A stretch of 64,000 nt of DNA from Oscillospiraceae bacterium (lineage in GTDB: Bacteria; Bacillota_A; Clostridia; Oscillospirales; Ruminococcaceae). The notes below the pieces were generated by a model. The model was not told the origin of the DNA. It ran no database searches and saw only the letters and a list, made by a program, of their open reading frames with translations. Below, one piece after another: positions 7,946 to 15,411 of the stretch (within the stretch, counting starts at the first letter, position 1; every line of letters starts with the position of its first letter). The position numbers and the translations under genes are program-made. The stretch is from contig JAFWUX010000108.1 in NCBI GenBank assembly GCA_017523995.1, positions 1-64,000 on the forward strand, read 5' to 3'.

Positions 7946-10612
7946 ATGAAAAGACATTGTATCAAGCACATCTCAGCAGTCACAGCCGCAATCGTATTCC
8001 TGTCACAGACGGTTCTGCCGGCCGCCGCATATTATGATGACGGTTATTATGACGGGGAGTTCGGATGGAAGGATAATCAGCCGGAGCTTCTGGCAGACGG
8101 CAGCTACGATCTGGAAAGCCCGTACATGATTCTGGAAGTCATGTATGAGCGAGGCGATCTGACACCGACAAAAGCAACGGAAATCATAGCGGAGGATCCC
8201 GATATTCTCTATAATCCGTTCCGGGATCCGGATAATCCCGCCTACTTTACAGCCGGTCCGGATATCACATGGAAGGTTGAAAATCACACTCTGACATTCA
8301 CCGGATCCGGCAGAATGTATGATATAGAGGACAGCTATTCAAACTGGACGATTTTTAGCCAGGCAATCTTCAATGTTGTCTTTGATGATGACATCGAATA
8401 CATCGCAAGCTATGCCCTGAGCGGCTTCGGCAGTATGGAAAAGCTGCATCTGCCGGAAAATCTGGTCGCACTCGGAGACTCGTGCTGTGAATCCTGCTAC
8501 ATGCTCCATGAACTCGATTTTCCGGATTCGCTGTCGCTCATCGGCGACTATGCTTTTGAAGGCTGTTCACTGGAATCGGTTGTTCTGGGCAGTAATGTCA
8601 CAGAAATCGGCTATGAGGCGTTTTCAAATAACGGACCGCTCAGCACGGTTGTGCTTCCCGATTCGCTCGTGAGCCTCGGTGCGTTCTGCTTTATGGGAGA
8701 CATGAATCTCGCGGACTGCAAGGTTCCGGATTCCGTAACGGATCTCGGCAGAGGCATTTTCAACGGATGCCATCAATGGCTGATCAATCAATCGAAGAAT
8801 AATGACTTTCTTGTGCTGGGAGACGGTTATCTCTACGGTCACTTTATTCATGATCCCACGGAGCTGACGATTCCGGAAGGTGTCAAGCATATCACTGAGG
8901 ATTCCTTCACCGAGTATTATCTCTCATCGGATTACTATGACGAACCAGTCTTTCAACATTCCAAGAAAAGCCGCTATCTGACCAAGGTTACGCTTCCGGA
9001 ATCACTTGAGGATATCGGATACAGCGGCATGGCAAACCTGAACCGGCTTGAAACAGTTGTATTCAAAGGCAGCAATCTCAAATTCATCGCAGATCATGCA
9101 TTTTACGATGATAATGCGCTTATATCAATCAATCTTCCGGATTCGCTGGAATACATCGGAGCAAACGCATTCGAGACCTGCAACGCTCTGGAAAAACTGA
9201 CAATCCCGAAGAGTGTGACATATATCGGTGATAATGCTTTTCGGTTCACGCCGTTTTTTGAATTGTATCCGGATGATTTTATCATTCTGGCAGACGGCAT
9301 TCTCTACTATTACAAAGGCGATGACAAGGTCATCACGATTCCGGATGGCGTCAAGACCATCAACAGTTATGCACTCAGTGATCATCCGGTGGTGTCCATC
9401 ACCATGCCGGAATCGCTCCGCACCATTCAGCAATATGCCATTCACTGCGATGATCTTGCAGAGGTCTATCTCAATGACGGACTGGAAACCATCGAAGATT
9501 TCGGCATCGTCGCCGGAACGGGACTCAAAACGCTCTATATTCCTGAATCACTGAAAACTTTTTCGGGAGATTCCATTCCGCGCGCCAACCTGAAATACAT
9601 CACCGGCGACAGTGAAGCCGCACAGCTTTTTTCCGAGAAGTATTCCGCGCCGATCGCAGAAGATCCTTCGGAATATGAAAAAACAGGTCCGGATAACACG
9701 CTTGATATTGAGAAGGACTGCTGGAGCTTTGCAAATGTCGCGCAGAGTTTTGACAATACCTATTACTTCACCGAACATGATGCTGCTGTGATCCGCGATC
9801 TCCCCGCAAGAGATTCTCTGCTCGACCGCGAATCATGGACAGGTGCCTGTTTCGGCATGACCGCAACCGTCATTCTTGCAAAGGCGGGCGTTATCAAGCC
9901 GCAGCAGATTCAGAAGGACGCTGACTCCATTCATATGCTCAAGCCCGACAAACCGGTGCAGTCGCTGATCAATTATTATCACAATGTGCAGAATCTGCGT
10001 TCGTTCACGCTTTCCAATCTGCCGAAATCCATGGTCAGCCGCATGTACAGCATCATTCACACAGCAGAACATGTCAAAGACGGCGAACTGCCCTTCATGG
10101 TCTCCTTCCAGAAAAAAGACTTCGGGCATGCGCTCATCGGCTTTGGACAGGAGGACGGCGAATGGACGTTCAATGACAACAAATATGACGGCAGAATCAT
10201 CGCCTGGGACCCGAACTTCCCGAATGTCCTCAATGAGGAATCCTACATCTACTATGACAAGCACACCTTTGATTACTGCATTCCGCATTACGATGTCTAC
10301 TACAGCTTCGATGAAGACACGGACAATACCGGACAGATTCTCTATATGTGCAATGATCTGGACAAACTGAATCCGATTCCCTATCAGTTTGAGGTTTCAA
10401 AGAGCATCGACCCCGTGCGGGGCGATCTCAACAATGACAACATCGTCGATGTTTCGGATGCAGTGCTCCTCGCGCGGCATTTCGCGGAGGATCAGACAGC
10501 ACAGATTCCGGCTTCTGCACTGCTGCTCGCGGATGTCAATCAGGACGGAGCACTCCTGCCCGATGACGTCATCGGAATCCTGCGCATCATCGCAAAACTC
10601 GATGTCGCGTAA
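7946..10612 (+). CDS. secreted leucine-rich-repeat / cysteine-peptidase-like dockerin protein
   Basis: An 888-residue exported protein. A signal peptide ends near AAA-YYDD (about residue 29). Residues ~95-570 hold BspA/LRR_5-type repeats (IGDYAFEGC, LPDSLEYIGANAFE, ITMPESLRTI), a surface-binding fold. Residues ~600-790 resemble a papain-like peptidase: ACFGM has Cys635, GHALIGF has His728 and AWDPN has Asp755, a plausible catalytic triad. The last 63 residues are a type I dockerin with two calcium-loop repeats (DLNNDNIVDVSDA, DVNQDGALLPDD). The dockerin should lock it onto a cohesin of a cell-surface or cellulosomal scaffoldin. The end DDVIGILRIIAKLD is shared with the dockerin protein at 17653, implying the same cohesin partner. 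Peptidase activity is an inference. Confidence 0.88.
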   Translation: MKRHCIKHISAVTAAIVFLSQTVLPAAAYYDDGYYDGEFGWKDNQPELLADGSYDLESPYMILEVMYERGDLTPTKATEIIAEDPDILYNPFRDPDNPAYFTAGPDITWKVENHTLTFTGSGRMYDIEDSYSNWTIFSQAIFNVVFDDDIEYIASYALSGFGSMEKLHLPENLVALGDSCCESCYMLHELDFPDSLSLIGDYAFEGCSLESVVLGSNVTEIGYEAFSNNGPLSTVVLPDSLVSLGAFCFMGDMNLADCKVPDSVTDLGRGIFNGCHQWLINQSKNNDFLVLGDGYLYGHFIHDPTELTIPEGVKHITEDSFTEYYLSSDYYDEPVFQHSKKSRYLTKVTLPESLEDIGYSGMANLNRLETVVFKGSNLKFIADHAFYDDNALISINLPDSLEYIGANAFETCNALEKLTIPKSVTYIGDNAFRFTPFFELYPDDFIILADGILYYYKGDDKVITIPDGVKTINSYALSDHPVVSITMPESLRTIQQYAIHCDDLAEVYLNDGLETIEDFGIVAGTGLKTLYIPESLKTFSGDSIPRANLKYITGDSEAAQLFSEKYSAPIAEDPSEYEKTGPDNTLDIEKDCWSFANVAQSFDNTYYFTEHDAAVIRDLPARDSLLDRESWTGACFGMTATVILAKAGVIKPQQIQKDADSIHMLKPDKPVQSLINYYHNVQNLRSFTLSNLPKSMVSRMYSIIHTAEHVKDGELPFMVSFQKKDFGHALIGFGQEDGEWTFNDNKYDGRIIAWDPNFPNVLNEESYIYYDKHTFDYCIPHYDVYYSFDEDTDNTGQILYMCNDLDKLNPIPYQFEVSKSIDPVRGDLNNDNIVDVSDAVLLARHFAEDQTAQIPASALLLADVNQDGALLPDDVIGILRIIAKLDVA

Positions 10613-10640
10613 GGCAGTGTCCATTCAATAACCGTACAAA

Positions 10641-10684
10641 AAAAGCCGCTGAAATGAGCGTTTCGCAAATTTCAGCGGCTTTCA
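10641..10684. terminator. bidirectional terminator
   Basis: AGCCGCTGAAAT pairs with ATTTCAGCGGCT across a 12-nt loop, flanked by an A tract upstream and TTTCAT downstream; it closes the LRR-dockerin transcript. Confidence 0.85.
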
Positions 10685-10707
10685 TATTTCCGTGCATCCT
10701 GTATACG

Positions 10708-10745
10708 AAAAAAATCCCTGCCGTGTAAATACAGCAGGGATTTTT
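10708..10745 (-). terminator. intrinsic terminator of pckG
   Basis: On the minus strand AAAAATCCCTGC pairs with GCAGGGATTTTT and a T tract follows, about 10 bases after the pckG stop. Confidence 0.88.
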
Positions 10746-10754
10746 GACGTAACA

Positions 10755-12590
10755 TTACTTGTTGAGGTTTGCCTCGATCTTGTCAAGCACATCGTAAAGA
10801 GCCTGCGGAATCTTGCCGCCCTTTGCCTTGATGTCCTCATCATAGTATCTGCGCATCTCAGCGATCTCCTTCTTCCAGAGATCCTTGTCAACAGCGAGGA
10901 GAGCCTTCATCTGGTTGAGATCGACCTCACCCTCAAGGCCTTCGATGTTGATATCCTCCGGCTTCGGCAGGTAGCCGATTGCGGTCTCATCAGCATCAAC
11001 GGTGCCTTCGCAGCGCTTGATGATCCAGTCAAGGACTCTCATGTTGTCGCCGAAGCCCGGCCACATGAAGTGTCCCTCTGCATCCTTCTTGAACCAGTTG
11101 ACGTTAAAGATCTTCGGAGCCTTGTCGCCGAGCTTCTCGCCCATCTCGAGCCAGTGTGCCCAGTAGTCACCGACATTGTAACCGATAAACGGCTTCATTG
11201 CCATCGGATCGTGACGGAGAACGCCGACTGCACCGGTTGCAGCTGCAGTGGTCTCAGAGGAGACTGCAGAGCCCATGTAGGTGCCGTGTGTCCAGTCGAA
11301 GGACTGGTAAACCAGCGGAGTGGTGGATGCACGTCTGCCGCCGAAGATGATTGCGGAGATCGGCACGCCCTGCGGATTGTTGAACTCAGGGCTGATGCAC
11401 GGGCAGTTCTCTGCCGGTGCGGTGAAGCGGCTGTTCGGATGTGCCAGCGTCAGGTGCTTGCCGTTTGCGTCAAGCTGTGCGCAGTACTCCGGACCGTTGA
11501 CCTTTGCGCCCTTCCACTCAGTTGCATCGACCGGCGGCTCCTTGGTGAGAGATTCCCACCACGGGGTGTTGTCGGAGTTATCCAGTGCAACGTTGGTGAA
11601 GATTGCGTTCTTCTTGGTGGAAGCAAGTGCATTGTAGTTGGACTTTTCGTTGGTGCCGGGAGCAACGCCGAAGAAGCCGTACTCCGGATTGATTGCATAG
11701 AGTCTGCCGTCCGGACCGGGCTTCAGCCACGCGATATCATCACCGACAGTGAAGACCTTGTAACCGGCCTTGCGGTAGCCTTCCGGCGGAATCAGCATTG
11801 CGAGGTTGGTCTTGCCGCAGGCAGACGGGAATGCTGCGCAGATGTACTTGGTATCGCCGTCCGGCTTCTGAACGCCGAGGATCAGCATATGCTCTGCCAT
11901 CCAGCCCTCGTTCTTTGCCTGATAGGATGCGATACGGAGTGCAAAGCACTTCTTGCCGAGCAGGACGTTTCCGCCGTATGCGGAGTTGATCGACCAGATG
12001 GTGTTGTCCTCCGGGAACTGGACGATGTAACGCTTTTCCGGATCGACATCTGCCTTGGAGTGCAGACCGCGGACGAAATCGTTGGAGACATCACCGAGGT
12101 TCTCGAAAGCCTTGGTGCCCATACGGGTCATGATGTTCATGTTCAGAACAACGTAGATGGAATCGGTGACCTCAACGCCGACCTTTGCGAGCGGAGAGCC
12201 GATCGGGCCCATGCTGTACGGAATGACATACATGGTTCTGCCCTTCATGACGCCGTCATAAAGCGGAGTCAGCTTTGCATACATTTCCTTCGGATCCATC
12301 CAGTTGTTGGTCGGACCTGCATCCTCCTGCTTGCGGGAGCAGATAAAGGTTCTGTCTTCCACACGGGCAACGTCGTTCGGGCGTGTACGGTGATACAGGC
12401 AGCCCGGATATTTATCCTCATTGAGCGGATAGAGCTTATCGGGGTGACCGTCCGGCAGAGCGGTGACCTCTGCGGTCAGCTGATCGAGCTGTTCCTTCGA
12501 GCCGTCGATCCATACGACCTTGTCCGGCTTGCAGAGCGCGATCATTTCCTCTACCCACTTGTTTACATTCGGGTTCTTTGTCAGAGACAT
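10755..12590 (-). CDS. pckG: phosphoenolpyruvate carboxykinase (GTP)
   Basis: Interconverts oxaloacetate plus GTP and PEP plus GDP plus CO2; in rumen and gut fermenters it usually runs toward CO2 fixation on the route to succinate. The 611-residue length matches GTP-type enzymes. The kinase P-loop is in AAFPSACGKTNLAM, with the hyper-reactive P-loop Cys; downstream GDDIAWLK supplies the metal-binding aspartates, and GRRASTTPLVYQS and FGDNMRVLDWI are family blocks. A strong AGGAGG site lies nine bases before the ATG. It is monocistronic, with its own consensus promoter and terminator. Codon use is very regular, consistent with high expression. Identification is secure. Confidence 0.97.
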   Translation of the reverse strand: MSLTKNPNVNKWVEEMIALCKPDKVVWIDGSKEQLDQLTAEVTALPDGHPDKLYPLNEDKYPGCLYHRTRPNDVARVEDRTFICSRKQEDAGPTNNWMDPKEMYAKLTPLYDGVMKGRTMYVIPYSMGPIGSPLAKVGVEVTDSIYVVLNMNIMTRMGTKAFENLGDVSNDFVRGLHSKADVDPEKRYIVQFPEDNTIWSINSAYGGNVLLGKKCFALRIASYQAKNEGWMAEHMLILGVQKPDGDTKYICAAFPSACGKTNLAMLIPPEGYRKAGYKVFTVGDDIAWLKPGPDGRLYAINPEYGFFGVAPGTNEKSNYNALASTKKNAIFTNVALDNSDNTPWWESLTKEPPVDATEWKGAKVNGPEYCAQLDANGKHLTLAHPNSRFTAPAENCPCISPEFNNPQGVPISAIIFGGRRASTTPLVYQSFDWTHGTYMGSAVSSETTAAATGAVGVLRHDPMAMKPFIGYNVGDYWAHWLEMGEKLGDKAPKIFNVNWFKKDAEGHFMWPGFGDNMRVLDWIIKRCEGTVDADETAIGYLPKPEDINIEGLEGEVDLNQMKALLAVDKDLWKKEIAEMRRYYDEDIKAKGGKIPQALYDVLDKIEANLNK

Positions 12591-12641
12591 AATTGCAGAC
12601 CTCCTAAGTACATTTTGAGAAAACCAATTTTCCCTTTTTAT

Positions 12642-12670
12642 ATTATACCGAAAATTGCGAAAAAAGTCAA
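12642..12670 (-). promoter_or_regulatory. promoter of pckG
   Basis: On the minus strand TTGACT (12665-12670), 17 bases, TATAAT (12642-12647), ending about 50 bases before the pckG start. Confidence 0.85.
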
Positions 12671-12715
12671 GGGTGAAACTATGATAATCCCGTGAAAGTT
12701 ATTCCAAGCATCTTC

Positions 12716-12744
12716 TTGACATCCTGTGAAAAATGTGCTATACT
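12716..12744 (+). promoter_or_regulatory. promoter of the GNAT acetyltransferase leader
   Basis: TTGACA (12716-12721), 17 bases, TATACT (12739-12744). It diverges from the pckG promoter and gives the acetyltransferase a leader of roughly 165 bases. Confidence 0.85.
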
Positions 12745-12794
12745 GAAATTGCTGAGAAATCAGCGAAAATTCTTATTATAAAGGAGTCAGTTGT

Positions 12795-12830
12795 TTGAAA
12801 TATTACAGCCGACCTGAGATTGCAGCGTAA
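12795..12830 (+). CDS. possible 11-codon leader peptide
   Basis: AAGGAG at 12781-12786 is followed eight bases later by a TTG start and an 11-codon frame, MKYYSRPEIAA, ending in TAA. Its last codons overlap the 5' arm of a leader hairpin, the usual geometry of translation-controlled attenuation of resistance genes. A TTG start and short length make this uncertain. Confidence 0.4.
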   Translation: MKYYSRPEIAA

Positions 12831-12876
12831 ACGGGAAGGTTTGCGAATACAATCTCAATTACACAAGCCCTCCCGT
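12815..12876 (+). promoter_or_regulatory. two interleaved hairpins in the acetyltransferase leader
   Basis: Stem A pairs TGAGATTG (12815-12822) with CAATCTCA (12850-12857). Stem B pairs ACGGGA plus AGGTTTG (12831-12843) with CAAGCCC plus TCCCGT (12864-12876). The arms interleave, so both cannot form as simple hairpins; they are mutually exclusive or a pseudoknot. No T tract follows stem B, so control would be at translation or by other means. Confidence 0.5.
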
Positions 12877-12916
12877 ATTGTCATACAAAAATGTACAATT
12901 TCAGGAGGAAACAATC

Positions 12917-13579
12917 ATGAAGCAAATCAACAATCAGGAAATCATCATCCGTTTGGAGCAGAAAAGCGATTACCGCGCCGTCGAGGAACTGACCCGCGAA
13001 GCATTCTGGAATGTCTACAATCCCGGATGCAGCGAGCATTATCTGGCACATATCATGCGGACGCATCAGGACTTTCTCCCCGAGCTGACCTTTGTCGCGG
13101 AATACCGCGGACAGATCGCCGCGAGCATCATGTATATGAAATCGTGGCTTGAGGAGGATGACGGCACCCGCCGTGAAATTCTCTCGTTCGGTCCGATCTC
13201 GGTGCATCCGGATTTTCAGCGTCTGGGGCTCGGCAAGCGCATCATGGCGCATTCCTTTGCAGCGGCAAAAGCGCTCGGTTACAAGGCTGTTGTCATCTTC
13301 GGCAACCCCGAAAACTATGTCAGCAGCGGCTTCAAATGCAGCAGAAGATTCAATGTCTCGATGGACGGCAATTACTTCCCGACAGCACTGTTCTGTCTGG
13401 AGCTGAACGCCGGACTGTTCGACGGCAGACATTATGTCTACCGCGAAAGCGATGTTGTCACACTGCTGGATGATGAAAAAGTCGAGGAATTTGACCGCTC
13501 GTTCCCGCACAAAGAAAAGGGCTGGATGCCGAGTCAGGAAAAATTCTACATCTACAGTCATTCGTCTGTCGGAGAATGA
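12917..13579 (+). CDS. GNAT-family N-acetyltransferase
   Basis: Transfers an acetyl group from acetyl-CoA to an amine; the substrate is unknown. The 220-residue protein has the GNAT fold signature V-x-P-x-x-Q-x-x-G-x-G as ISVHPDFQRLGLGKRIM (acetyl-CoA pyrophosphate loop), preceded by FVAEYRGQIAASIMYM and followed by AVVIFGNPENYVSSGFK, the YhbS-like pattern. The C-terminal ~70 residues are an extension common in this subgroup. I use ATG 12917, eight bases behind AGGAGG, rather than the upstream in-frame start at 12878. It has a dedicated promoter, a structured leader with a possible leader peptide, and a terminator behind it. That arrangement suggests inducible expression, perhaps by an antibiotic. 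Confidence 0.88.
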   Translation: MKQINNQEIIIRLEQKSDYRAVEELTREAFWNVYNPGCSEHYLAHIMRTHQDFLPELTFVAEYRGQIAASIMYMKSWLEEDDGTRREILSFGPISVHPDFQRLGLGKRIMAHSFAAAKALGYKAVVIFGNPENYVSSGFKCSRRFNVSMDGNYFPTALFCLELNAGLFDGRHYVYRESDVVTLLDDEKVEEFDRSFPHKEKGWMPSQEKFYIYSHSSVGE

Positions 13580-13586
13580 AAACTTT

Positions 13587-13623
13587 GCGGACATCCTGCT
13601 TCCGGCGGGATGTCCGCATTTTT
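13587..13623 (+). terminator. intrinsic terminator between acetyltransferase and ade
   Basis: Perfect 10-bp stem GCGGACATCC (13587-13596) with GGATGTCCGC (13608-13617), then ATTTTT. The ade ribosome site GAGGTG lies just behind it at 13626, so ade may be reached only by read-through; no separate promoter is evident. Confidence 0.85.
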
Positions 13624-13635
13624 ATGAGGTGCAAA

Positions 13636-15330
13636 ATGAAAACACTGCTCAAAAACGGCACGGTCATCAATGTGTTCACCGGTGAGGCTATGCGCGAAAA
13701 TATCCTGATCGGGGATGATGTGATCCTCGGCGTCGGGGATTACACCGATGCGGATGCCGACAAGGTCGAGGATATCTCCGGCTGCACAGTCTGCCCGGGG
13801 CTGATTGACGGACACATCCACATTGAAAGCACCATGCTCACCCCCGCCGAGCTGACGCGCGCGGCACTCCCCCACGGCACCACCGCGATCGTTGCCGACC
13901 CGCATGAGATTGCAAATGTCTGCGGCACAAAGGGCATCGACTTTATGCTCGAAATGAGCGAAAATCTGCCGATGCATGTTTACATCATGCTGCCCTCGTG
14001 CGTGCCTGCCATGCCGCTGGATGAATCCGGCGCAGAGCTGCTCGCGAAGGACCTCGCGCCGTATTTTTCGCATCCGCGCGTGCCTGGGCTTGCCGAAATG
14101 ATGAACTATCCCGGCGTGCTTGCCGGTGCGGATTTCGTCATGGACAAGCTTGCCGCTGCAAAAGCTGCCGGAAAGGTCATTGACGGCCATGCGCCGCTGC
14201 TTTCCGGGCACGATCTCGACCGCTATATCGCGGCAGGCATCCAGAGCGACCACGAATGCTCCTCTGCGGAAGAAGGCATCGAGCGCGTGCGCAAGGGGCA
14301 GTGGCTGATGATCCGGCAGGGCACTGCGGCGCGCAATCTCGAGGCGCTGCTCCCGCTCTTTGATGAGCCCTTCTGCCGCCGCTGCCTGCTCGTCACCGAT
14401 GACAAGCACCCCGCCGATCTGCTCCGTGACGGGCATATCGACAACTCGATCCGCATGGCGGTGCGCGCCGGAAAGGATGTCATCACCTGCATCCGCATGG
14501 CGACCGTTCAGGCGGCACAGTGCTTCGGACTGCAGCGTGTCGGCGCAATCGCCCCCGGTTACCGTGCCGATCTCGTGGTGCTCTCCGATCTCAACAGCTT
14601 CACCGTGCGGGATGTGTACTCTGCCGGAAAACCCGCCGTGCGCGGCGGCAGATGCCTGCCGTTTGACGCCCCCGATTTCCGCGGTGACAAATGGGCAGAG
14701 ATTCTGCACTCGTTCCATCTGGATGCGCTCACACCGGCGCATTTCCATATCGAAGCGAAATCGAACCGCTGCCGCGTGATCGAAGTGGTACCCGGTCAGC
14801 TGCTGACAAACGAGCGCATCGAAATGCTTGATTTTACGCAGAATAACGGTATCGACACCGCGCGGGATATCCTCAAGCTTGCGGTCATTGAGCGTCACCG
14901 CAATACCGGTCACAGAGGGCTCGGGTTTATCAAGGGCATCGGGCTGAAGCGCGGCGCAATCGCGGCATCCGTCTCGCATGATGCGCACAATCTCATCGTG
15001 ATCGGCACGAATGATGCAGATATGGCATTTGCAGCAAACCGCATCCGTGAACGCAGCGGCGGCTCAGTTGCAGTCGCAGAGGGCAAAGTCTGCGCGGAGA
15101 TTCCCCTGCCGATTGCCGGTCTCATGAGTGATGCCGATGCGGAAACCGTCGCTGCGCAGAATGAAGCGCTCAATGCCGCCGTCCGTGAAATGGGCGTGCC
15201 GGAGAACATCTCGCCGTTCATGAACATGGCATTTGTCTCGCTGACCGTCATTCCGGCGATCAAAATGACAACCTTCGGTCTTGCCGATGTGCAGACGCAG
15301 TCGCTGCTGCCGTTAGAGGTGCAGGAATAA
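13636..15330 (+). CDS. ade: adenine deaminase
   Basis: Deaminates adenine to hypoxanthine in purine salvage. The 564-residue protein has the amidohydrolase TIM barrel: the metal site GLIDGHIHIES, then VADPHEIANV, the IDGHAP histidine, ECSSAEEG, and the C-terminal DDKHPADLL with its metal-ligand Asp. The second, adenine-deaminase-specific C-terminal half contains GHRGLGFIKGIGL and ASVSHDAHNLIVIG. Start ATG 13636 follows GAGGTG by four bases, somewhat short; the frame extends upstream but through the terminator. The gene directly follows the acetyltransferase terminator. A second hairpin closes the transcript. Family identification is secure. Confidence 0.95.
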   Translation: MKTLLKNGTVINVFTGEAMRENILIGDDVILGVGDYTDADADKVEDISGCTVCPGLIDGHIHIESTMLTPAELTRAALPHGTTAIVADPHEIANVCGTKGIDFMLEMSENLPMHVYIMLPSCVPAMPLDESGAELLAKDLAPYFSHPRVPGLAEMMNYPGVLAGADFVMDKLAAAKAAGKVIDGHAPLLSGHDLDRYIAAGIQSDHECSSAEEGIERVRKGQWLMIRQGTAARNLEALLPLFDEPFCRRCLLVTDDKHPADLLRDGHIDNSIRMAVRAGKDVITCIRMATVQAAQCFGLQRVGAIAPGYRADLVVLSDLNSFTVRDVYSAGKPAVRGGRCLPFDAPDFRGDKWAEILHSFHLDALTPAHFHIEAKSNRCRVIEVVPGQLLTNERIEMLDFTQNNGIDTARDILKLAVIERHRNTGHRGLGFIKGIGLKRGAIAASVSHDAHNLIVIGTNDADMAFAANRIRERSGGSVAVAEGKVCAEIPLPIAGLMSDADAETVAAQNEALNAAVREMGVPENISPFMNMAFVSLTVIPAIKMTTFGLADVQTQSLLPLEVQE

Positions 15331-15357
15331 AATCAGGCGCCCGAAAAACGAATAGAA

Positions 15358-15404
15358 GAAAGCCGTCAAATCAGCGAAATTACGCGGATTTGGCGGCTTT
15401 TCAT
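15358..15404. terminator. bidirectional terminator between convergent ade and the GGDEF gene
   Basis: AAAGCCGTCAAATCAGCG pairs imperfectly with CGCGGATTTGGCGGCTTT; A tract on one side and TTTTCAT on the other. It sits between two convergent genes. Confidence 0.8.
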
Positions 15405-15411
15405 ATGCATG

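Noticed and set aside
10692..12695. 667-codon open frame on the plus strand opposite pckG
   Set aside because: It is a shadow of the secure pckG gene. No ribosome site or family match; Cys/Val/Leu-rich composition reflects the codon bias of the opposite strand.
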